This document shows, piece by piece, positions 1 to 5,701 of a stretch of 6,404 nucleotides of DNA. The position numbers and the translations under genes were made by a program. Origin of the DNA: Flavobacteriales bacterium UBA2426 (GTDB lineage: Bacteria; Bacteroidota; Bacteroidia; Flavobacteriales_F; PHOS-HE28); NCBI GenBank assembly GCA_002342985.1, contig DDRC01000054.1, positions 8,249 through 14,652 of the forward strand. The letters are read 5' to 3'. The stretch's first letter is position 1, and every line of letters starts with the position of its first letter. Under the pieces are notes generated by a model. The model was given only the letters and a program-made list of their open reading frames with translations. It did no database searches and was not told where the DNA came from.

Positions 1-327
1 GCCACCATCGGCGGCGGCGGCGGCATCTACCGCACCACCGACAATGGCGACTTCTGGTTCAGCGGCAACAATGGCCTGGCCCTGAACATGACGGTCTACC
101 AAGTGGCGCAGGTGGGAAGCCTGCTCTATGCGGCCACGAGCACCGGCCTTTCCTCCTCCAGCAACCTGGCGGTGACGTGGAGCCCGATCGCCTCGGCCAA
201 CTTCACGTGCTACGCCGTGCAGGGCACCCCTGCGCGCCTCATGGTGATCTCGGGGCTCGGCTTCCGCTACAGCAACAATGGCGGCTCCACCTGGATCGGT
301 TCCAGCGGGGCACCAGCGGCGCCGTAG
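1..327 (+). CDS. N-terminal-side fragment of interrupted Asp-box protein (partial 5')
   Basis: This is the open frame from the left edge to the TAG at 325-327, 108 residues. The true start lies upstream of the window; the ATG at 88 is internal, since the frame is open and protein-like before it (a Gly run at residues 4-8, then IYRTTDNG). It contains two Asp-box motifs, and its short hydrophobic strands alternating with turns resemble propeller blades. If translation ends at the TAG the product lacks the sorting domain, so a secreted product would stay in the periplasm and not reach the surface. Confidence 0.6.
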   Translation, partial: ATIGGGGGIYRTTDNGDFWFSGNNGLALNMTVYQVAQVGSLLYAATSTGLSSSSNLAVTWSPIASANFTCYAVQGTPARLMVISGLGFRYSNNGGSTWIGSSGAPAAP

Positions 328-390
328 GCAGGGGAGCTCATTCTCTACGATGGGAAGTATTGGGCGCTCACCGGGGCGCCGGACAACAAT

Positions 391-816
391 GTGCTTCGCT
401 CCACCGACAATGGTGCGACCTTCAGCGTCTACGAGACCGGACTCAACGGCCCCGATGTCATCTCCCAGAACACCTTCCACGCCAGCGGCAACACGCTGTA
501 CCTGGGCTGCATCTTCAACCTTTACAGCCACCCTGGCACCACCACCGGAATCGAACAGCCGGCGGCAAGCGCGATGGCCAAGCCCTATCCCACCGTCTTC
601 ACCGATGGCTTCAACCTGGACCTCGGCCGGACCAGCCAGGGTGCGCAAGTGGTCCTGATCGATGCGGCAGGCCGTGAGGCTGCTCGGCATCCTCTGGTCT
701 TCGGCCCCACGGCGTGGATCGAGCGCGGCAACCTGCCGGGGGGCACCTACCGGGTGCTGCTTGCCGAGGGGCTCAACGGCCAGCCCCGCTGGGTGGGCAC
801 GGTGATCGCCCAATGA
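391..816 (+). CDS. C-terminal fragment with Asp-box and T9SS type A sorting domain
   Basis: This is the continuation of the interrupted gene. The frame is open from 328, and GTG at 391 is only the first common start codon after the stop; it sits inside the conserved stretch NNVLRSTDNG and is unlikely to be a natural start. No ribosome-binding site or signal peptide is present, so even if translated it could not be exported on its own. The last 76 residues form a type A sorting domain: YPTVFTDGFNLDL in place of the usual YPNPF start, then VVLIDAAGRE and LPGGTYRVLL, ending GTVIAQ. The stop codon overlaps the pfkA start codon. Confidence 0.6.
   Translation: MLRSTDNGATFSVYETGLNGPDVISQNTFHASGNTLYLGCIFNLYSHPGTTTGIEQPAASAMAKPYPTVFTDGFNLDLGRTSQGAQVVLIDAAGREAARHPLVFGPTAWIERGNLPGGTYRVLLAEGLNGQPRWVGTVIAQ
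586..813 (+). other. T9SS type A C-terminal sorting domain
   Basis: This encodes about 76 residues with the usual order of a Por-secretion C-terminal domain: a Y-P-x-x-F opening, a strand with F-x-L-D-L, a VxLIDAAGRE strand, then LPGGTYRVLL and a final basic/aromatic strand (PRWVGTVIAQ). In this family the domain is recognised by the outer-membrane T9SS and removed when the cargo is released or attached to the surface. The asparagine of the usual PNP motif is replaced (PTV). Confidence 0.8.
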
Positions 817-1799
817 GCGCAGGCCCGGGCATCGGGCACATCGGCGTCTTCACCTCGGGCGGAGACAGCCCAGGGATGAATGCCGCGATACGCGCCGTGG
901 TGCGCAGCGCGGCCTATCATGGGCTGCGGTGCTCGGGCATCATGGGCGGCTACGATGGGATGATCCGCGATGAGGTGCGACCGCTCGGGCCGCGTGATGT
1001 GAGCAACATCATCCAGCGCGGAGGCACCATCCTGCGGTCGGCGCGGAGCGATGGGTTCCGGACGCTCGAGGGCCGCAGCCAAGCGACCGCCACGCTCCAG
1101 CGGCACGGCATCGATGCCCTCGTGGCGATCGGCGGGGACGGCACCTTCGCAGGAGCCCGCGCGCTGTTCCAGGAGCATGAGATCCGCATCATCGGCTTGC
1201 CTGGCACCATCGACAACGACCTGGCCGGAACGGACCGCACCATCGGTTTCGATACCGCCGTGAACACCGCGGTGGAGGCCATCGACAAGCTGCGCGATAC
1301 GGCGGCGTCCCACGACAGGCTCTTCTTCGTGGAGGTCATGGGACGGGATACAGGATTCATTGCGCTGGCCAGCGCAATCGCCGCCGGAGCGGAGTACGTG
1401 ATGCTCCCAGAAGTGCCGCAACGCATCGAGGAACTGGCGGCCGCATTGGCCCGTGCCGAGCAGAGCAAATCATCCAGCATCGTGGTGGTGGCCGAAGGCG
1501 ATGAGGAGGGCGGCGCCGCCGAGGTTGCGCGGAAAGTGAAGCTCATCCATCCGCAGTATGACATGCGCGTGACGGTGCTGGGCCACCTGCAACGTGGCGG
1601 CTCGCCCACCGTGGTCGACCGTGTGATGGCCAGCCGGATGGGCGTCGCTGCCGTGGACCAGCTGCTCCAGGGCGCGCGCGATGCCATGGTCGGCGAGGTC
1701 TGCGGGCAGATCGTGCTCACCCCCTTCGCTGAAGCCATCGGCCATCGGAAGCGCATCCCGGATGACCTCCTCCGGTTGATGCCTGTGCTGGCAACTTGA
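813..1799 (+). CDS. pfkA: ATP-dependent 6-phosphofructokinase
   Basis: Cytoplasmic enzyme that phosphorylates fructose 6-phosphate to fructose 1,6-bisphosphate, the committed step of glycolysis. The 328-residue length matches bacterial PfkA (about 320). Visible motifs are the ATP-site GGDSPG at 16-21, RGGTILRSAR at 69-78, IGGDGT at 106-111, PGTIDND at 130-136 with catalytic Asp134, VEVMGR at 173-178 and GHLQRGGSP at 257-265. Gly110 and Gly131 occupy the positions where pyrophosphate-dependent enzymes carry Asp and Lys, so ATP is the expected donor. Substrate arginines equivalent to E. coli R162 and R243 are R169 and R252. The ATG at 813 is chosen because MSAGPGIGHIGVFTSGGD fits the family; an in-frame start at 714 would add a shadow of the upstream sorting domain. 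The ATG overlaps the upstream TGA, and no separate promoter or strong Shine-Dalgarno is visible. Confidence 0.96.
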   Translation: MSAGPGIGHIGVFTSGGDSPGMNAAIRAVVRSAAYHGLRCSGIMGGYDGMIRDEVRPLGPRDVSNIIQRGGTILRSARSDGFRTLEGRSQATATLQRHGIDALVAIGGDGTFAGARALFQEHEIRIIGLPGTIDNDLAGTDRTIGFDTAVNTAVEAIDKLRDTAASHDRLFFVEVMGRDTGFIALASAIAAGAEYVMLPEVPQRIEELAAALARAEQSKSSSIVVVAEGDEEGGAAEVARKVKLIHPQYDMRVTVLGHLQRGGSPTVVDRVMASRMGVAAVDQLLQGARDAMVGEVCGQIVLTPFAEAIGHRKRIPDDLLRLMPVLAT

Positions 1800-1811
1800 G
1801 GACAGGCAACC

Positions 1812-1841
1812 TTGCGGGTTGGGCGGCGGTCGTTATACTTG
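1812..1841 (+). promoter_or_regulatory. Putative Bacteroidota-type promoter (TTG -33 / TATACTTG -7)
   Basis: TATACTTG at 1834-1841 matches the Bacteroidota -7 consensus TAnnTTTG with one mismatch. A TTG at 1812-1814 lies 19 bases upstream, within the spacing usual for the -33 element. Transcription would begin near 1847-1850, leaving a leader of about 15 nt before the GTG at 1863. This is a pattern match only; a second TTG at 1819-1821 has poorer spacing. Confidence 0.45.
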
Positions 1842-1862
1842 GAACACCTAGCCCCTTCCCGC

Positions 1863-1925
1863 GTGCCCTCCTTCCGATCGCTCCTCTGCATTGCAGCGCT
1901 CGCCATCGGCATTGCAGGCCATGCA
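1863..1925 (+). other. Sec signal peptide of the large repeat protein
   Basis: It encodes 21 residues: a short n-region with Arg5, a hydrophobic core at about residues 7-19, and a small-residue cleavage site (AGHA followed by QPC). The Cys at mature position 3 is not in a lipobox position, so this is a type I signal, not a lipoprotein. Confidence 0.75.
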
Positions 1926-4900
1926 CAGCCCTGCCTGGTCGCCTACAATTTCACGCAATCGCCGCCACCGGTGAACGGCACCTATGGTTGCGGAGAGACG
2001 GTCACCTTCTGCTTCACCGTCACCAACTGGAATTCCACCAACGCCAATTGGTTCCACGGCATCGCGGCCAGCTTCGGCCCGGGCTGGGACCTGAGCACGC
2101 TCACTCCCGGACCTCCGCCTGCCTCATGCTCCGGCACCGGCACCTGGGCCTGGTACCCCAGCGTGCAAGGCACGGCGGGCACGAACATCGGACCGCAGGG
2201 CCCGGGGTTCTTCTACAACTATTCCGTCCCGGCCGATGGCAACCCGGGGAACAACTTCGGCGATTTCTGCGTGGGCGCCGTGAACTGGCAGTTCTGCTGG
2301 ACGATCAGTGTGCTGAGCGGCCCAGCGTGCTTGAATGGCCTGGGCCTCGGCGTCACCTTCAACACCTTCGGCGACAGCGAGACCGGCGGCTGGAGCGGCG
2401 CCGGCTGCGGCGGGGATGCCGTGGTGCCCTCCTCGCCCGCGGTCATCCAGGCGTGCCCGGCCAACGCAGGCTCCAACGGCAGCCTTTCGGCATGCAGCAG
2501 CGGGGCGGCGCAATCGCTCTTCAGCGCCCTCGGCGGCTCGCCGCAAGCCGGTGGCGCATGGACCGGACCTTCGGGCGCAGCGCACAGCGGCTCGCTCGAT
2601 CCGTCCGTTGATGCAAGCGGGGCCTATGTCTACACCGTGACCAGCGCAGCACCGGTTTGCTCTGCTTCCGCGACGGTGACGGTGACCATCGCGCAGCAGC
2701 CCGATGCAGGAGCCGATGCGACCACCACCGTGTGTGCTGGCGATGCCCCCTTCGGATTGACCAGCGCCCTTGGAGGCACTCCCGCACCGGGTGGGAGCTG
2801 GTCCGGCCCCGCCGGTGCCTTCGCCGGTCTCTTCAGCCCTGCCACAGATGCATCTGGCGTGTACACCTACACGGTGAACGGCACCGCCCCATGCCCGAAT
2901 GCGAGCGCCAGCGTTACGGTCACCGTGAATCCTTCGCCGAGCGCTGGGTCGGATGGGGCCCTCACCCTCTGCTCCAGCGATGCGCCGGTGGACCTCGTCA
3001 CCGCCTTGGGTGGAAGCCCCGACCCCGGTGGTGCCTGGACCTCGCCGAGCGGCACAACGGTCACCGGGCTCTTCTCCCCGGGCATCGATGCGGCTGGCGC
3101 CTACACCTATGCCGTGCCCGGAACACCCCCTTGCCCCACGAGCTCAGCGACGGTGGCGGTAACGGTGAATGCCTTGCCCAACGCTGGTTCCGATGCGACG
3201 GCGGTGCTCTGCGAAACAGCAGGGCTCACCGACCTGCTCGGCCTTCTGGGAGGTAGCCCCGACGCCTCGGGGCAATGGACCGACCCAACCGGTGCTGCGA
3301 TCGGCGGCTCGGCGCTTCCTTCAGCGCTCGTGGACGGGGATTACCAATACACGGCGACGGGTGCGGTACCCTGTCCGAACGCTGTGGCGACCTTGAGCCT
3401 GACGGTAAGCGATCAGCCGGATGCCGGATCGGATGCTTCCGTCACCTTGTGCGAAGCCTCGGCACCGTTGGACCTCCTTTCCGCGCTGGCCGGTGCACCG
3501 GATGCCGGCGGTGATTGGACGGGGCCCGGCGGTGCGGCAGTGAGCGGAACGTTCTCGCCGGGATCCTCCACCCCTGGCGTCTACATCTATACCCTCTCCG
3601 CTTCACCGCCCTGCACCACTGCTCAAGCCATCCTTACGATCACCGTGAACCCCGAGCCCTATGCCGGTATTGACGGCACCGTGGCGGTATGCAGCGAGGA
3701 TGCTGCCGTCGATCTGCTGGCCGCACTGGGTGCCGGGGCGCAACCCGGTGGCACATGGACCGACCCGGTCGGCGCCCCCACCAGCGGAAGCTTCTCGCCC
3801 GGGTCATCAGTTGACGGAACCTACACCTATACGATTCCAGCAGCGGCACCCTGTCCAGCAGCCAGCGCCACTGTGAGCATTACCACCACTCCCGCAAGCG
3901 ACCCGGGAACCGATGGCGTCCTCTCGATATGCAGCAGCGATGCGGCAATCGCGCTGATCGACTACCTCGGCGGCGCACCGCAGGCCGGGGGGACTTGGAC
4001 GGGCCCTGGTGGATGGGGCGTGGCCGGAACGCTGGACCCGGCGATTGAAGCCAGCGGCGTGTATTCCTATACCCTTCCGTCGAACGGACCGTGCCCAGCG
4101 GCTACGGCGGCCGTGACCGTGACCATCGCTCAAGCGGTAAGCAGCGGACTGGATGGCTCGCTGACGGTGTGCAGCAGCGCAGGAGCCCCTGCCAGCCTAT
4201 TCAACGCACTTGGAGGCTCGCCTACGGCCGGAGGCGCATGGTCAGCCCCGGATGGCAGTCCGCATGGCCCCACGTTCGCTGCTGCTGCTGACCAGCCAGG
4301 TATCTATACCTATTCGGTACAGGGCATCGCCCCCTGCCCCGCCGCATCGAGCACCGTGGATGTTGCCGTAACCCCGGCGCCATCCGCCGGCACGGGGGGA
4401 AGCGTAACCCTTTGCGCGGACGAACCGCCGGTGGACCCCTTCAGCTGGCTTGGGGGATCACCGGAGGCCGGCGGCTCGTGGACAGGGCCTGACGGACCTG
4501 TGGCCGTGCCGATCGATCCGCCTACCGCTGCAGCCGGTGCTTACACTTACACCGTGCCCGGCACGGCGCCCTGCCCTTCCGCTCAGGCGGTCATCCAGCT
4601 GACCGTTGACCAGCTGCCGCAAGCGGGCGTGGACGGCATCCTGAACATCTGCGCCGATGGACCATCGACCAATCTGCTCGGCCTGTTGAGCGGCGCGCAG
4701 GCGGGCGGCACATGGGCAGGCCCCGCAGGCACCGCCAGCGGCACCTTCTCGCCGGGTTCTGACATCCCTGGCACCTACACCTACCTCCTTTACGGTACCG
4801 GGGCCTGCGCGGGGGCCTTCGATCAGGCCACCGTGGCCGTCACCGTTCACCCGCTGCCCTTGCCCTCCTTCTCGGTGGCGGAGGGCGCTGGTTGCGCACC

Positions 4901-5642
4901 GCAACAAGCGGAATTCACCAATACCACGGCCGGCAGCCTGCTGAGCGCGGCTTGGGCATTCGGGGATGGCGCGGCGGGGAACAGCACGGCCGTGGCCTAT
5001 CACACCTATACGGGTGCAGGCGCTTACGATGTCGCCCTCACCGTGACCGACGCGAACGGATGCGTTGGAAGCACCACCATGGAGGGGGCCGTGCTCGTCT
5101 CCGCGGGACCTGAAGCCTCCTTCTATGCCTTGCCGCCGCGGGTCAGCATCGAGTCACCAACCGTCACCGTATTCCACGCCGCGGATTCACTCGCCCTCTA
5201 CAGCTGGACGATAGATGACCTTGTGCTGGACACCAGCGGGACCTTTCAATGGACCTTCAGCGCGGAGGTGGGTGAGCGCGTGATCTGCCTGACCGCCACG
5301 GATACGCTCGGGTGCGCGAACTCGGAATGCCTGCGTGTGCTGGTGGACGACAACCTCACCATCCATGTGCCCAATGCATTCACCCCGAATGCGGATGAGA
5401 TAAACGAGGTATTCCGCCCCTCCATCATCGGCGTCCAGGAGGACTGGTATGAATTCATGGTCTTCGACCGATGGGGGCAGCTGGTCTTCCGGACAACCGA
5501 TCCTGCGCAGGGATGGGATGGCAGCTACCTGAACGGCGGGCAGGAGCTCCCGACAGGGGTGTACGTGTGGACGCTGAAGGCCAAGGATCAATTCACGCCG
5601 GAAAAGGCGGACCTCATCGGATCGGTGACCCTGCTGCGGTGA
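1863..5642 (+). CDS. Large secreted repeat protein with PKD domain and T9SS type B (gliding-motility-associated) sorting domain
   Basis: A 1259-residue modular surface or secreted protein, probably adhesive or structural; the ligand is unknown. Order: signal peptide 1-21 (Arg5, hydrophobic core LLCIAALAIGIAG, cleavage likely after GHA); Cys-rich domain 22-201; ten tandem 79-81-residue repeats at 202-1000; PKD domain 1001-1080 (WAFGDG, HTYTGAGAYDVALTVTD); second PKD-like segment 1081-1168 (YSWTID, ERVICLTATDTLGC); and a type B sorting domain at 1169-1259 (VPNAFTPNADEINEVF, FDRWGQLVF, GWDGSYLNG, LPTGVYVWTLKA). The open frame extends back to TTG 1812, but that codon is the likely -33 promoter element and would bury the signal peptide behind 17 residues. 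GTG 1863 gives a normal signal peptide and is preferred. Family knowledge assigns export to Sec plus T9SS. No SprF-like or other T9SS partner gene is adjacent. It converges on the next gene. Confidence 0.9.
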   Translation: MPSFRSLLCIAALAIGIAGHAQPCLVAYNFTQSPPPVNGTYGCGETVTFCFTVTNWNSTNANWFHGIAASFGPGWDLSTLTPGPPPASCSGTGTWAWYPSVQGTAGTNIGPQGPGFFYNYSVPADGNPGNNFGDFCVGAVNWQFCWTISVLSGPACLNGLGLGVTFNTFGDSETGGWSGAGCGGDAVVPSSPAVIQACPANAGSNGSLSACSSGAAQSLFSALGGSPQAGGAWTGPSGAAHSGSLDPSVDASGAYVYTVTSAAPVCSASATVTVTIAQQPDAGADATTTVCAGDAPFGLTSALGGTPAPGGSWSGPAGAFAGLFSPATDASGVYTYTVNGTAPCPNASASVTVTVNPSPSAGSDGALTLCSSDAPVDLVTALGGSPDPGGAWTSPSGTTVTGLFSPGIDAAGAYTYAVPGTPPCPTSSATVAVTVNALPNAGSDATAVLCETAGLTDLLGLLGGSPDASGQWTDPTGAAIGGSALPSALVDGDYQYTATGAVPCPNAVATLSLTVSDQPDAGSDASVTLCEASAPLDLLSALAGAPDAGGDWTGPGGAAVSGTFSPGSSTPGVYIYTLSASPPCTTAQAILTITVNPEPYAGIDGTVAVCSEDAAVDLLAALGAGAQPGGTWTDPVGAPTSGSFSPGSSVDGTYTYTIPAAAPCPAASATVSITTTPASDPGTDGVLSICSSDAAIALIDYLGGAPQAGGTWTGPGGWGVAGTLDPAIEASGVYSYTLPSNGPCPAATAAVTVTIAQAVSSGLDGSLTVCSSAGAPASLFNALGGSPTAGGAWSAPDGSPHGPTFAAAADQPGIYTYSVQGIAPCPAASSTVDVAVTPAPSAGTGGSVTLCADEPPVDPFSWLGGSPEAGGSWTGPDGPVAVPIDPPTAAAGAYTYTVPGTAPCPSAQAVIQLTVDQLPQAGVDGILNICADGPSTNLLGLLSGAQAGGTWAGPAGTASGTFSPGSDIPGTYTYLLYGTGACAGAFDQATVAVTVHPLPLPSFSVAEGAGCAPQQAEFTNTTAGSLLSAAWAFGDGAAGNSTAVAYHTYTGAGAYDVALTVTDANGCVGSTTMEGAVLVSAGPEASFYALPPRVSIESPTVTVFHAADSLALYSWTIDDLVLDTSGTFQWTFSAEVGERVICLTATDTLGCANSECLRVLVDDNLTIHVPNAFTPNADEINEVFRPSIIGVQEDWYEFMVFDRWGQLVFRTTDPAQGWDGSYLNGGQELPTGVYVWTLKAKDQFTPEKADLIGSVTLLR
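1926..2465 (+). other. Cys-rich N-terminal domain of unassigned family
   Basis: Residues 22-201 of the large protein are unlike the repeats that follow. The domain has nine cysteines in the mature protein (24, 43, 50, 89, 136, 145, 156, 182, 198) and is rich in aromatic and Gly residues. Landmarks are YGCGETVTFCFTVTNWN, WFHGIAASFGPGWDLS, a Gly/Pro-rich centre, and FCVGAVNWQFCWTISV. The alternating hydrophobic strands suggest a disulfide-stabilised beta-sandwich. Similar N-terminal segments occur, from memory, in other Bacteroidota proteins with type B sorting domains, but I cannot name a family. Confidence 0.6.
2466..4862 (+). repeat. Ten tandem ~80-residue protein repeats with a conserved Cys pair
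   Basis: Ten in-frame units begin at 2466, 2706, 2943, 3183, 3423, 3663, 3903, 4143, 4386 and 4623 and end at 4862. Their lengths are 80, 79, 80, 80, 80, 80, 80, 81, 79 and 80 residues. Each starts near AGxDG, has Cys at unit position 10, usually an ALGGSP-like turn and AGGxW (Trp near 32), often GxFSPG, then GxYTYT near 52-57, a second Cys at 62-65 (typically PCP), and a strand such as ATVTVTV before a Pro-containing linker. The pattern suggests separate Ig-like or PKD-like beta modules strung along a stalk. Units are well diverged at DNA level. Unit 4 lacks FSPG, unit 9 has an altered middle, and unit 10 has a shortened turn and a longer tail. They do not look like classical SprB repeats. 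Confidence 0.9.
4863..5102 (+). other. PKD domain
   Basis: Residues 1001-1080 of the large protein. The PKD signature is visible: AAWAFGDG (W-x-F-G-D-G), then YHTYTGAGAYDVALTVTDANGC. PKD domains are beta-sandwich spacers or ligand-binding modules in extracellular proteins and often precede type B sorting domains in Bacteroidota. Confidence 0.85.
5103..5366 (+). other. Second, degenerate PKD-like segment
   Basis: Residues 1081-1168. It has the spacing of a PKD fold (ASFYALPPRVSI, ALYSWTIDD, FSAEVGERVICLTATD, LGCANSECLRVLV) but lacks the W-x-F-G-D-G motif. It joins the PKD domain to the sorting domain, a common arrangement in proteins of this class. Confidence 0.6.
5367..5639 (+). other. T9SS type B sorting domain (gliding-motility-associated, CHU_C-like)
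   Basis: Residues 1169-1259 show the family hallmarks in order: VPNAFTPNADEINEVFRP, YEFMVFDRWGQLVFRT, GWDGSYLNGGQELPTGVYVW and a final strand ending SVTLLR. This domain directs export through the outer-membrane T9SS. Type B substrates are often large adhesins such as SprB and may need a dedicated SprF-like partner, which is not in this window. Confidence 0.93.
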
Positions 5643-5648
5643 GGGCGT

Positions 5649-5680
5649 GAAAAGGAAAGGCCCCGGCATCCGCCGAGGCC
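5649..5680 (-). terminator. Rho-independent terminator for the minus-strand gene
   Basis: Bases 5659-5667 and 5672-5680 form a nine-pair stem with one mismatch around a four-base loop (5668-5671). Read on the minus strand the stem is followed by TTTCCTTTTC (5658-5649), a good T-tract, and it begins 21 bases after the minus-strand stop codon. On the plus strand the bases after the stem are not T-rich, so it is a weaker terminator for the large repeat gene, though the hairpin could still protect that 3' end. Confidence 0.7.
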
Positions 5681-5701
5681 CGTCCATCCAACACAGGTCC
5701 A

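Larger units (their letters stand above)
1..816 (+). pseudogene. T9SS type A cargo protein with Asp-box motifs, 5'-truncated by window and interrupted by in-frame TAG
   Basis: The frame starting at base 1 encodes 271 residues to the TGA at 814-816, broken only by TAG at 325-327 (codon 109). Three Asp-box-like (BNR/sialidase-type) motifs occur in the same frame: TTDNGDFW at residues 12-19, YSNNGGSTW at 90-98 and RSTDNGATF at 133-141, the last being after the stop. Asp-boxes mark beta-propeller blades, so this is probably the last blades of a propeller followed by a type A sorting domain at residues 196-271. The protein-like sequence resumes directly after the stop (GELILYDGKYW), so this was one gene. 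A single C-to-T change (CAG to TAG) is the simplest explanation. Compensating indels in the G-runs at 307-310 and 331-334 are an alternative. Function beyond being a secreted protein is unknown. It could be a true pseudogene, a sequencing error or, less likely, a readthrough gene. Confidence 0.7.

Noticed and set aside
10..24. Five GGC codons in a row as a phase-variable microsatellite
   Set aside because: It is a triplet run inside coding sequence, so length changes would not shift frame, and Gly runs before a blade motif are ordinary.
714..812. Upstream in-frame start extending PfkA by 33 residues
   Set aside because: The extension is an out-of-frame reading of the well-supported sorting domain, and the family N-terminus fits ATG 813.
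1781..1807. Possible hairpin GCCTGT/ACAGGC spanning the pfkA stop codon as a terminator
   Set aside because: Only six pairs with a 15-base loop and no following T-tract.
950..1912. Long minus-strand open frame antisense to pfkA
   Set aside because: The translation is low-complexity Ser/Arg/Ala with no motif and lies opposite a clearly conserved enzyme; such frames are common in GC-rich DNA.
2466..4862. Repeat array as a CRISPR or DNA-level satellite
   Set aside because: The periodicity is in protein sequence with an uninterrupted frame; the DNA units are diverged, about 240 bases long, and have no spacer structure.
4458..5003. Minus-strand open frame of 181 codons opposite repeats 9-10 and the PKD domain
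   Set aside because: Arg/Gly/Ala-rich shadow of the repeat array, without domain or export signals.
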